The notes under the pieces were generated by a model. It ran no database searches. It saw only the letters and a program-made list of their open reading frames with translations, and was not told where the DNA came from. Shown here one piece after another: positions 9,246 through 18,700 of a stretch of DNA of 20,023 bases (position 1 is its first letter; the number at the start of each line of letters is the position of its first letter). The DNA is taken from NCBI GenBank assembly GCA_905250885.1, contig CAJNOQ010003518.1, positions 1 through 20,023 of the forward strand. The letters are read 5' to 3'. Position numbers and translations under genes: made by a program. This DNA comes from Didymodactylos carnosus. Taxonomy: Eukaryota > Rotifera > Eurotatoria > Philodinida > Philodinidae.

Positions 9246-9400
9246 CTGATATGGAATAGGCAGTCAACTATGGAGTGAGGATGAGATAGATGCTGTAGGT
9301 CGAAAAGTTTATTCCCACTTAATTCTGTTCACCGGAGGGAATAGTCTTACAAGCGTTAGATGCCTGTCAGTGTGTCTGTCCGTCGAAACACCTAGTATTG
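9246..9400 (+). repeat. Dispersed repeat family, degraded full unit (copy B)
   Basis: Starts TGATATGGAATAGGCAGTCA, parallel to copy A. Continues through GTAGGTCGAAAAG and TTCCCACTT, then GGAATAGTCTTACAAGCGTT and AGATGCCTGTCAGTGTGTCT, to CCGTCGAAACACCTAG, which corresponds to the 3' module. It therefore appears to be a whole unit with internal deletions and the tandem neighbour of copy A. Confidence 0.55.
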
Positions 9401-9498
9401 TTGAGGATTATCGAATAGATAAGCGGCGTGACCACTAGATAGACAGAGTGGTAGACGATGGTACGTAGGAGCATAAAAAATTAGTTTGGTGGACGTAC

Positions 9499-10008
9499 AT
9501 TAGAGCCCATCGAGTCCATGATTTTTGTACTCGGCCCCGGACCCGGTTGGTTAAATTTTTTTGTACTTGGACCCGCTCAAACAAAATTCTCGGATCCGAA
9601 TCCAATAATTAATTCTTTGTGATTCGGGCAGGAATCACACTCATTTGAGATCTATAATGCAAAATTCTAGTTCGGATTTGATAATCGATCCAAAGATAGG
9701 ATATCCTTTTTTTTTCATTTTTTATAATATTGTAACTATAGACTGTAGTAAAGAACCAGATAATACTTTGTTTGGATTTTAGGTTCATAATAGTAATTTA
9801 ATTTCGATAATATAGTCACGAAGAGTCATGTTATTTTCTGCTATTTTTTATAAATTAAATGATTGAATGTTAATTAAATGAAATGAATGTTTTTTGAATA
9901 AAAAGAACAGAAATAAACGAAAATAAAAATAATGGAATTATTTTTTATAGTGGATTTTTTTCTGGCTAATAAAAATTTATCCGGATCCAAGCCGGGATGG
10001 GCTCTAAC
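9499..10008. mobile_element. 510-bp non-autonomous DNA transposon (MITE-like)
   Basis: The left end ATTAGAGCCCATC (9499-9511) and right end GATGGGCTCTAAC (9996-10008) are inverted repeats with one mismatch at the outermost base. Sub-terminal similarity continues as GGCCCCGG / ACCCGG on the left and CCGGATCCAAGCCGGG on the right. GTAC flanks both ends (9495-9498 and 10009-10012) and is either a 4-bp target-site duplication or a TA duplication plus one more inverted base, since GTAC is itself a palindrome. The interior is AT-rich and non-coding, so movement would need a transposase encoded elsewhere. Superfamily not assigned. Confidence 0.8.
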
Positions 10009-10012
10009 GTAC

Positions 10013-10490
10013 ATACACACATTTGTGTATTGGTTTGTAGCGAACACCGACCGAAGGGAGGCGAGAGCGTTGTCTTTGATACATAGGTCACGTTCACAGT
10101 ACGAGAGTTAAATGAGCTAAGACGAAGCTGATTGGTCAGAAAATTAACTCTGAATTAAATGCTGTTTCGGACATTATTTAACTTTAACTCTCCAGTCATA
10201 AATGAGCTTAGTAACGAGTAATATGGTTCCTTTAAACAACGAAGGCAGCGCCAGTTCTGTGAGAAAACAAACGTCTGACTCTCGACTCAATTTTGCTGTT
10301 TGAGTTTAAAAAGTCAACTGTAGAGCGTAAATTCAAATCGACAAGTAGAAATATAAAATCTTATTGGTGTATTAAAGGTTTAGATGTGAGCGTTCTTGAA
10401 GTTAACTTGGAGTGAACTCTGAAAAATTTGTAGTGTGAATGTAGCCATAGTCATCGAAGGTTGCCAGATATAAGTTCGTCGAGTCACGAG
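10013..10490. other. Unassigned region between repeats
   Basis: No gene seen. A small inverted match, AGAGTTAAA at 10105 against TTTAACTCT near 10184, is the only structure noted. Confidence 0.45.
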
Positions 10491-10504
10491 AATGAGCGAA
10501 TGCA

Positions 10505-10697
10505 GACGAGTCGACTACGGGAAATCAGAATATGACTGTGAGTGATCTCTACGCTGGATTCTGTTGGTCGAAGTCTTCATTTCAACTTGATAGGATAAAA
10601 ATGGTATCCCTTGAGTGTACAGGAAAGAGTCTTCTCAAGTTAAAATGTCTCTATATTTGTATGTATGTCCGCAGCCTAGATACTAGCGACACATGAA
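10505..10697 (+). repeat. Dispersed repeat family, most complete unit (copy C)
   Basis: Contains both modules in order. First GAGTCGACTACGGGAAATCA, GAGTGATCTCTACG and TTGGTCGAAGTC. Then ACAGGAAAGAGTCTTCTCAA, GTTAAAATGTCT, TATGTATGTCCGCAG and CCTAGATACTAGCGACACAT. This defines a unit of roughly 190 bp and shows that the separated modules at 9001 and 9143 belong to one family. No coding capacity or terminal repeats recognised. Confidence 0.7.
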
Positions 10698-11890
10698 TTA
10701 TTAGCGGACAGACGGACACACTTATCTGCATCCTAACACACGAGACTAGTGAGCATATTGTGTATTGTGTGCCCTGGGGAAACTTCTGAGAAACGAGGGA
10801 AAATGAGGGTAAGTGTAGGGAAACTGGTAAATTTTGTTTGAGCATTTATAGTAATAATGCAGCGAGACAAGCAGTGGTGTGAAAAGTAGCTCCGATTATT
10901 TAATCGTAAATACGACTTTTTCCTTTCGAAATCTGACAAGAAATTAGTTTTAGTGCTGCGGATCTAATCTTATTATTGGTCTTCGAAATGAGAGGGATAG
11001 CGAGTAGTAAAGGAAGTCGCAGACCGCCTATCAAGACAGAAATGTGTGGTTCAGGACAGAGTAGAATTTCCGTAATTACATGAGCTAGGATAAGCATCAT
11101 GTCTGTGAGGTGTATGACGAAAATAGCTCCACCTCATAAGTGACCATTAAGAAAAAACCGCTTCAGTGAGAAGAAAGTTCGGTCAGTTAGGGAATACACG
11201 TTGAAGCAAGCGATGGACATCGGCGATTCCTTTCCGGTCAAGGAATAAGTGAATCAGCATGATGAACGCTACTTCTTCCTTTAGAAAACGGATAAAATGC
11301 AAAAGTTACACGATAAAAGTTACATCTTCCTCAGCGCAAAAAATATTTTTTACAGTTTTCATAATCAAAACACACTTATAGTCGCTTTCTAAGATATCCT
11401 AATCATCGACTATCGATTTGCGTCGTGTATACCATTCACAACTTTTGCCGCTAGAGCATACACGATCAAACATATCTCGCTTCTTGTAACAAACCTAATC
11501 GGAAATATCAATGTGTCGACAATAAGAAGATTTTTATTCGATGTACGATAAATGTGCTGTAGACAACTAATCAGTCAACTTTTTTCTCTCTCGTAAATTT
11601 CGACTCTAGTGTGTACGTTGTTTTAAAATACAATCTGAAATGCAAACTAGTCAGTTTTTTTAACTTTTCTGTTTATTGACTTACCTGAGAAGAATGTTTC
11701 GTTCTTTTATCGCTTCTCATTTCTCTCTTTCAAATGTAAATAGTTCGGTGCGCCCCACATGTATTAAAATTAGTAATATAGTTAAGTAAAATTTATTACT
11801 TGAAGAATTTATTCTCCTTGTTGTTGGTAAATTCATACACACACATAGTAAATTATATATATATACATTTGAAAATGAATTCAATCAAAA
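10698..11890. other. Unassigned AT-rich region
   Basis: No gene recognised. Short minus-strand open frames (10651-10845, 10733-10939, 10900-11100) and the plus-strand frame beginning at 11800 carry no known motif. No repeat or RNA gene seen. Confidence 0.5.
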
Positions 11891-11921
11891 CATATTTAAT
11901 CTGTCACCACTATCAATACAG

Positions 11922-12547
11922 AAGAAGATCTGACATTGTGGTTGATATTATCCAGATTTCAAAGACACAAAATGTTCTCTGTACGGTAAGATACGACTGA
12001 TTGTATGATGAATGTTTATTTGTATTCGCATTATATTATTGTTGTTTCAGCCTTGAACATCAAGTTCAAAATTTTTTACATGAAACATCATCGAAGAATG
12101 CTTTATACAAAATTGAGACTAAGGACAGAGATGGTCTTTATCTTACTGTAAGATGTTCTAGACAATTTTCTTGTTATATACTTAAAATGAAATATTTTAA
12201 TTATTAGAACTGTTGTTTTTTGGGTAATGTATTGGTCGAAGGCTTATACAAATATCGAAATAAACTCTATCTACATCCATACACATTATGGTCGAACGAT
12301 ATGAATGCAATTAATATAGATCATGGTGTGAAATTCAGTAATATCAATAACAGGTAGCATTTTTTATATTTGATTCATTTATCATAGGTCTATTTCTTAT
12401 ATTATTATATATTTTAGTATTCATACATCTAATTTATACTTACGTAATGCCTTCCTGACGATTATCAACCCTTATTGGCGATGTTCTTGTTTTGATATCA
12501 GTTATATTATTGTCAATTATACCATCAAAACTTCAAAAATAGAGTGA
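11922..12547 (+). pseudogene. Rel/NF-kappaB homology fragment, plus-strand copy
   Basis: A chain of exons with short GT-AG introns can be read. A doubtful exon ends at 11985, followed by introns at 11986-12050, 12148-12207 and 12354-12417 (65, 60 and 64 bp). Exons are 12051-12147, 12208-12353 and a last one from 12418 to TGA at 12545-12547. Phases agree and no stop interrupts. Bases 12083-12422 are identical to the minus-strand RHD-like gene at 14918-15257 and encode TSSKNALYK, KDRDGLYLT, NCCFLGNVLVEG and GVKFSNINN. Outside that block the protein diverges: LEHQVQNFLHE before it and an unrelated 42-residue end after it. The RHD continuation is missing, so this is probably a truncated copy or a partly converted diverged paralogue. 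The first exon boundary is weak. Confidence 0.55.
12083..12422 (+). repeat. 340-bp inverted repeat, left arm
   Basis: Reverse complement of 14918-15257 with no difference found in a line-by-line reading. Contains the end of one exon, a whole exon, both following introns and the first 5 bases of the next exon. Introns are as well conserved as exons, which points to recent duplication or gene conversion, not selection on protein. Confidence 0.93.
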
Positions 12548-13028
12548 TAAACGTCTTAAATGAACAGATGTACTGTTTTTATTCGATCTTCACCTAAAAG
12601 ATATATTTGGATTTTCTATGCTCGCAAAAATGATTCCTGTTAAATGACTCAAGTTAAATAACGTTTCATTACTGTTATCATTGTTGTTAGGCACATCGTT
12701 GTGCCACAGACACATCATTGTTCTCTCGTGTTACATGTTGTTCGATTTCATTGTCAACTATCTGAAAACGAAAACGTATTATATTGTTTGAATACTATAA
12801 TACTCAGTAGGATACATTACTATTACTCTTCTCAGCCATTCTAATGACAATTTTCCATTTTTGTTAGAATGGTATTTGTAACCGCGCAAATTTTAATATT
12901 GTACGAGGAAATATTATCGCAATCACCAACATTTAACTAAAATATATAAACACATTATTAGATAATCCAAGATGCCTGTTGTTAAAAACCGTGACAGGAA
13001 GACCTTCATCGAGGATCTTGCAAGTTTT
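12548..13028. other. Unassigned AT-rich region
   Basis: No gene seen. Two small hairpins: GGCACA-TCGT-TGTGCC near 12690-12706, and CCATTCTAA pairing with TTAGAATGG near 12837-12873. Neither has a poly-T run or context that would make it a recognised regulatory element. Confidence 0.45.
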
Positions 13029-13570
13029 TCAGGTAGTTTCTCGAAAGCCCTGAAAAACTAAGTTTTCCCTAACTGTGCCCATGTAGTCGTCGCGTTCGAA
13101 AAAACGCGTTTGAACCCTAGTTTTCGGAAAATGTTTGAGAAAAAACGCGTTTGATCGCTGTTCTGGGTGAATTCTGGTAAATCTACGTTTAAACGCGTTT
13201 TGTAAAAACCTGCGTTTAAATGCCCTCATTTGTGAGGAGCGTTTGAACGTTTTTTTTCATGAATTCTTGTTAAGCGTTTGAAGACGTTTCATTATTAAAG
13301 GCGTTTAAACGCCGAAGATATTTAATTCCGAACGCGTTTAATTTTTTGAACGCGTTTTAAGGTGTTTCGATTTGATTAGACGTTTGAACGCTGTTTTGGA
13401 AAAGGTTACAACAGCGTCTGAAAGCGTTCCTGTTATTAAACGTCTCGGCACGCTGTAGATATCTGATACTCCGAACGTATTCTAGGCGTCCTAATTTGAA
13501 CAGACACCTGAACGCAGTTTTGAAAAAGGTTCAGACATCGTTCAAAACGGTTTATATTATTGAAGAGGTT
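13029..13570 (+). repeat. Degenerate tandem repeat rich in CGTTTRAACG
   Basis: Variants of CGTTTAAACG / CGTTTGAACG recur more than ten times between about 13100 and 13400, spaced about 20-40 bp. A longer period is visible downstream: TTATTAAA near 13292, 13433 and 13557 (TTATTGAA) begins related segments that include GCCGAAGATATTT / GCTGTAGATATCT and TTTTGGAAAAGGTT / TTTTGAAAAAGGTT. The spacings are about 141 and 124 bp. The palindromic core makes orientation ambiguous. No coding evidence. Confidence 0.7.
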
Positions 13571-14040
13571 GCATTTTTATTTTACTACTAACTCTCTCTA
13601 AATAAAATGAATACCTTACTTTTGAGACATACAAAAGCACAAGTCTTCAACTAACTGTTAAAAAAGTCTCATTTAAAATTTGGATGTAACTTAATTCGTG
13701 TGTTCATCTGTTTATGAAGAGTTAACATTAAAATAAAATGCTACTGTACGGCTAATTTCTTGATCTGGAAAGAGTTATTTTAGGAATATGAAGGGCTCGC
13801 TAAAAAAAGCTGCCGATATTTTTCAGTAGGTAACTGCTTGTTCTGTTCATGCGCATCATAATCGCAGTACTGGAGAAAATAAAAGCCCCTAGTGAATGTA
13901 CTTGAATTCGTATAAGAAATAAAAGAAAATGACGTACTTCTTTAGTTATAGTCGTCAGAGAATTTCTCTTCTTTCTTTGGTTTCTAAACTCTTTCGGCCC
14001 ATAGTACACAATATGACAGAAAGATATAGCAATCTTTGTC
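13571..14040. other. Unassigned AT-rich region
   Basis: No gene recognised. Overlapping short open frames at 13800-14057 (minus) and 13929-14129 (plus) have no known motif. Confidence 0.4.
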
Positions 14041-14112
14041 GAGCACCAATAACTCAATGGTACGTGTCTCGCTCTCTATTCTTTAGGTCTCATGTTCGAA
14101 TCCGCCAGTCGC
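14041..14112 (+). repeat. tRNA-like sequence, probably a SINE head or tRNA fossil
   Basis: TAACTCAATGG at 14050-14060 resembles the A box of an RNA polymerase III promoter. TGTTCGAATCC at 14093-14103 matches the B box. Their spacing (about 43 bp) suits a tRNA. The T stem does not pair (TCATG against CCGCC) and no matching acceptor stem is visible, so this is not a working tRNA. A tRNA-derived SINE or pseudogene fits better. Confidence 0.5.
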
Positions 14113-14149
14113 CGTCATGTCTTAAGTAATAATTGTTCTTGTTCTGAAG

Positions 14150-14280
14150 TTTTGATAAACGCGTTTAAACGCTTTTATCTTAAAAAACTCGAAACAAAAG
14201 GCGTTTGAACGGTGCAAATGTTTCATTTTTAAGTCGTTTAAACGCATTTGGATTTTGTTTATAAACGCATTTTTTAGAGT
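14150..14280 (+). repeat. Second block of the CGTTTRAACG repeat
   Basis: Contains ACGCGTTTAAACGC, GGCGTTTGAACGG, GTCGTTTAAACGC and ATAAACGCATT. The stretch TGTTTCATTTTTAAG followed by TCGTTTAAACGC parallels CGTTTCATTATTAAAGG and CGTTTAAACGC at 13284-13312, so it is another unit of the family at 13029-13570, separated from it by about 600 bp. Confidence 0.65.
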
Positions 14281-14384
14281 CGAAATTGTTACATGGGCGT
14301 GTGATTATAACAATATCGAGAGAAAACGTAGCTCTTAAGCAACTAAATTGTAGAGCAAACATTTCTGATCAAAATGAGACGTCT

Positions 14385-14470
14385 GCCAACTCTACCACTT
14401 GCAACATTCATTTGAGTTATCGAACGTTGAACATTAGCCGAAGTCAGTCCTGGTATTACCGCGCTTCTTT
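14385..14470 (-). pseudogene. Small TRAF/MATH domain fragment
   Basis: On the minus strand the sequence reads AVIPGLTSANVQRSITQMNV followed by ASGR. This corresponds to the SFIPDLTSSRFQSSITQMNIA segment of the TRAF pseudogene at 7850-8274, and about 60 bp are visibly similar at nucleotide level (8037-8097 against 14397-14457). It retains MNVASG, a common MATH motif that the other copy has lost. No further MATH sequence follows on either side, so it is a small remnant. Confidence 0.6.
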
Positions 14471-14530
14471 TATCTGTAGTATATCTGCAACAATAGAATA
14501 TAAGCACAAAATTCATTTAAATTAGTACTC

Positions 14531-15303
14531 TTATGTGTCATTTACCTGAAAAGAAAACATGTATTTTCTAAATTCCATCCATTCAAAATGAATGTGGGTA
14601 ACATCTACAATAGAAAAAAAAATTTATCATGATAATGTTTGTTCATGTTCTGTAGAACTTACAACTGGCTTTTGACAAACTTCTTCTATACCAATTTGTT
14701 TGTTATTGACATCAAAGTATGTCATACGAAGATACACTTTGTGGAAATCTAAAATTATCATCTTCATAAAAGTAGAGTTTATTATTTTCTAACAAAAGTA
14801 TTATACCTATTAGTGGTGTATTTTCTTTCAAATGCATATCAATCGAATCATAATAATGTTCGATATCTTCTCTATTAAAATCTCTTAATGGCTTGAGGCT
14901 GAGATATAAAGTTAGTCGAATACTAAAATATATAATAATATAAGAAATAGACCTATGATAAATGAATCAAATATAAAAAATGCTACCTGTTATTGATATT
15001 ACTGAATTTCACACCATGATCTATATTAATTGCATTCATATCGTTCGACCATAATGTGTATGGATGTAGATAGAGTTTATTTCGATATTTGTATAAGCCT
15101 TCGACCAATACATTACCCAAAAAACAACAGTTCTAATAATTAAAATATTTCATTTTAAGTATATAACAAGAAAATTGTCTAGAACATCTTACAGTAAGAT
15201 AAAGACCATCTCTGTCCTTAGTCTCAATTTTGTATAAAGCATTCTTCGATGATGTTTTTCCATTATACACCAGTTTTATGGTGGTCAACGAGAATCGAAC
15301 TCG
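14531..15303 (-). pseudogene. Rel/NF-kappaB homology domain gene fragment, minus strand
   Basis: Exons on the minus strand: from about 15303 to 15193, 15132-14987, 14922-14807, 14748-14663, and a short last exon 14545-14531 ending TAA. Introns are 60, 64, 58 and 117 bp, all GT-AG with matching phases and no internal stop. The protein begins near TTIKLVYNGKT, comparable to the RHD segment PTIKI-Y-G. It has GVKFSNINNSIRLT, comparable to the F-N-LGI region. It ends HKVYLRMTYFDV and CQKPVVND, which resembles the VRLxF strand and the V-I-D end of the RHD N-terminal half. The DNA-contacting RFRYxCEG part would lie upstream and was not found. The IPT half is absent downstream. It could be a short intact gene, but truncation at both ends favours a broken copy. 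The Rel assignment is by eye. Confidence 0.6.
14918..15257 (-). repeat. 340-bp inverted repeat, right arm
   Basis: Reverse complement of 12083-12422, apparently without mismatch. The match ends abruptly on both sides: within the exon at AAACATCATCG (15257) and five bases into the next exon (14918). Spacer between the arms is 2,495 bp. Confidence 0.93.
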
Positions 15304-15361
15304 GAAGGGTAATATAACTATTTTGTTTACTGATTCAGTATATATGTTTGTTTTTCTTAAG

Positions 15362-15768
15362 GACGTAACATTCAGTTAAATCTTAATCCAGATGATAATG
15401 ATACATTTTGTCAACGACATGTCCGACTATATATATCAGCTGAAAGAAATGGACGTTTAATTTGTGAAAACATATCCTCTCCTATCAGAGATAGTAGTGC
15501 GTATACATCTTCTTTATTTAAAAAACAACACTAATCGGTTTCTTGTATTTTAGAAAATTTTCTTTTTCCTCAGATGATATTATTACCAGATAATAATGAA
15601 TTAATTGCTGGACAAAATGCTTATATATGTACAAAAAAGCAATTAAAAAAAGCAAATTTGTATGTAAAATTTAAAAAGTTCTCTATATATTATTCTTTTA
15701 CTTTTTTGTATTTTAGTTGGGGAACACACGATGCTCATTATGTTGTAGGCTTTTTGTTTGACTTTTAG
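15362..15768 (+). pseudogene. Rel/NF-kappaB fragment: end of RHD-N and start of IPT domain
   Basis: Three plus-strand exons (15362-15493, 15554-15659, 15717-15768) with 60- and 57-bp GT-AG introns and matching phases. The reading HVRLYISAERNGRL then ISSPIRDK matches the VRLxFxV strand, the G-R turn and the V-S-x-P-I-x-D linker that ends the RHD N-terminal half. LLPDNNELIAGQNAYICTKK then QLKKANF matches the start of the IPT dimerisation domain (x-G-x-x-G-G-D-E-x-x-L-L-C-D-K-V-Q-K-x-D-I). HDAHYVVGFLF matches DVHxQxAIVF. TAG follows at 15766-15768, before the domain would be complete, and the IPT loop between QLKK and the DVH strand is shorter than usual. An upstream plus-strand exon ending near 15308 is possible but overlaps the minus-strand fragment. 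This paralogue differs from the one at 14531-15303. Probably a truncated gene. Confidence 0.65.
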
Positions 15769-18700
15769 AAATTTCATCAAAATTTCGATTTTCAATGCGA
15801 AGAGCTGCTTCTGGCGTAGTTCGATAGAGAACATTGAACTGTGTATATAGAAAACTTTTCATCATTCCGAAAGTAGTTTTCGCAGAAAAAATGAACTTCT
15901 ATCTTTCCGAAGGGATTTTCGGACAGTATTTCGGAGCAGAAATATCGACGTGAAACCTGTCGGAGTCGAACTCTGTGGTCCCTCCGCAGAGATTTTTTCA
16001 TGCTGAGTCTCGTGGCAATATTTGTTTTGAGAAAAAATTTTAAAAATCTACTGAAAAGCGAGTTTTACAAAAATTAGGGTTTTCAGGCGCTTTTCATCTA
16101 ATATTGAAAACCTCACTCTTTGCTCAAAAAACATCAGAACGACTTCAAAAGTACACGATTAATGTTGTTCGCTAAACGGGATTATGAGACCACGGTTCGC
16201 GACCGCACTTCACGCTTCACTTTCATAACACTAAGCACACTAGCTGCTTAGCAGTACCATCTACTATCCTCGCGATGTTGTGCGATGTGATGCTCAACTC
16301 ATTTATTTGTTTTTGATCTTTCTTTAAATTTAATTTTTTTGATTATTTGATAACTCAGTTTCAGTATCACACTCAGAGCTCAGAAGAAAGCCTTTCCCTC
16401 TACTGTCAGTGTGCTTTCAACTTGAGTGCTATGTTTATTGAAATTTAGTTAGGCTGGTGATCAGATTTGTGCTCGACGCTTCACGTAAGCGTACTTTCGA
16501 AAGTTGGTTTGGATGACTCAAAACTGCGCGGATCATAGCAGCGTACAGAAGAGAAAATCACCTGCTGGAAAATTCTCTCCAAAAACTTTGTCTCAAGACA
16601 CAGTTTTTCAGACTTACTTTTGAAAGGACTGCTTCCCTTACTCGTTTTAGCCGCTCTCTTCATAACTTTTGTTTACAAAATAAGCACATTTTTTCATCTC
16701 ACTTTACATTTGTTTTGTAATGCTCTATTTGTTGATTTCCTTTTTAAAGAAACTTATGTTATTGTTATTTTTAAATTCGCAAAAATTATTAGCAATGACA
16801 TTATATCACCATTTACTATCGTTACTATGTGAAAAACAAAAAAAAAGTTGCTTACTGATTCATAGTTTACCCTTATTAAAGGTAAAGAAAAGAACAAAAA
16901 ACATTATACTGTATTTATTATGAGAGAGAAGATGAAAAAGCGCTTCTGTGCGCTTGGAGCACAAAAAATAAGTGTAAAACGTTTGGAATGGAATAAACTA
17001 CGGTATTTTTATCCAAATCGGACAGATAACATTGACAGCGTTCGAAAATGAAGGCTGTCATCTTTTTTGTATAACTGATGAGCGGAGGTCTGTGCTCATC
17101 TCATCTATTCATTTATGTTTAACGAGTGATGAAGATATAGTTCCATCTATATATCCAGAGGTGCCTGTGCTGTGGTGCGTTTTAGGCATGATGTCTCAGA
17201 TAAAAAATGATGTGGTACATTTTTACTTTTGAAAGAAAACTGGATTTCTCTAGTATTCAACGAAATAACAAAAAGAAATAGAGCGAAAGAGGTAAAGGCA
17301 GTATTGCAAGACAGACCTTTGAGGAGTGGTTTCTTCTAAGATACGAGAGTAGGAAGGTACAGAACATAGAAACCAGTACTTAGTAGAAACCCTGCACAGT
17401 CAAATATTCTTTGATATCATTGATGATTGACAATAGTTTTTCTAACGTCAGAAACAATCGTAAATATCCATATTAACAACTTGCATTAGCTACATTGTGT
17501 TTGACTTAAGTTTTCGAGCACACAGTAAAAGAAATCAATATTATAACGAAGAAGGCTATCTTTTCCTTCTTGCTATTCTCTTCCTATTAGATTTTTTGAA
17601 GAAGAAACGTGGTCGGAAACTTTTTCGTTCTAAGTTAAGAACATACTAACGTCCAATTGTCTGTGAATTTAAATAGTCCTATAAACGTATAAAGAAAGGT
17701 TTTCAAAACTTATTCTTTTATGACAAGATGTAACAGAATCTTGACTTTCGATTAGTGAATACAGTCTGTTTCTACTGCTTTTCAATCAAAGTAATTTAAA
17801 CAGCTAATTGAGATAATCTCTTTGATTCTTTTAACAATGGTACAGAACTGAAGAAGATAAGAGTTAAATCCTTAGATTTCAGTAATGCTTTTTGACAATA
17901 ACTTCCACCAGATGGTCACACAAATAATTGCATAAAAGTGTGCTCATCTCCGTAATACCGGTCAGATCTAAGACAAAAAAATGTTGTCTTGCTTTATTCA
18001 AATTGAGTTTTCATCCAAGCATAAGGTAATAGAGAACATAAAGTACATTGTCTTCTGTTGGGAAATAAACGAAAAACTATTTTTATGTGGAAATTGCGGC
18101 ATTTTATTCTCTTTTGTCGTTCTTTCATTCTGTTATTTAAAGATATACTGGTTTTCTTATTTACTTTTTTTATTGATTTGCTAAGTGTTTCTAATAGATA
18201 AAGTCGAGAGAACTTTTCAACCTAAACCACAACTTAAGTGCATTTTGTGAAGATCTGATTTCAAAATTGTTATACACCTGGTACTCTAATGGTTTGTCCA
18301 ATGTCCATGATTTATGAAAGATCATCCTTCAAGGCAATACAACTAGTTGATTATGTTTGTAATCTATCGGCGCAGATGAATTGCTATGTGTTATCAGCAA
18401 CAAGAAATACCTAACAAAAATAATGCAAAATTTATGCTTTAAAATAATATATTTTAATTTTCTCTAATAACCGTTTTTCAACAACGAATTTATAATATTC
18501 GATGGATTGATTGAATGTGATGAATGAAATTTCTCTTTCATTTAATCAATTAAAATTAGCCAGTTTTAATATTCAATAAAATGGCATTCGATTTCACTGA
18601 ATTTGCTTTTTTTAGTAATAACGGCGTTATTGAATTTAATAGATTATATTGAAATATCATCTTGAACACAATATGGATATAAATAGTTTCGATCCTAACG

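Noticed and set aside
11800-12000. Intact 66-codon plus-strand gene at 11800-12000
   Set aside because: The frame runs straight through a likely donor site at 11986 and is out of phase with the following RHD-like exon. Another frame through the same segment joins correctly, so this ORF is probably chance.
14050-14110. Functional tRNA gene
   Set aside because: A- and B-box-like sequences are present, but the T stem and acceptor stem do not pair, so only a tRNA-derived remnant is supported.
15277-15310. tRNA 3' half on the minus strand (CGAGTTCGATTCTCG then TTGACCACC)
   Set aside because: A T-arm-like hairpin forms, but no matching acceptor 5' strand, D arm or A box lies at the right distance. 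The sequence is also part of an RHD-like reading frame.
17075-17100. Second hammerhead candidate at CTGATGAGC
   Set aside because: CTGATGAG is followed by a simple hairpin (GATGAGC / GCTCATC) with no GAAA box in the required position.
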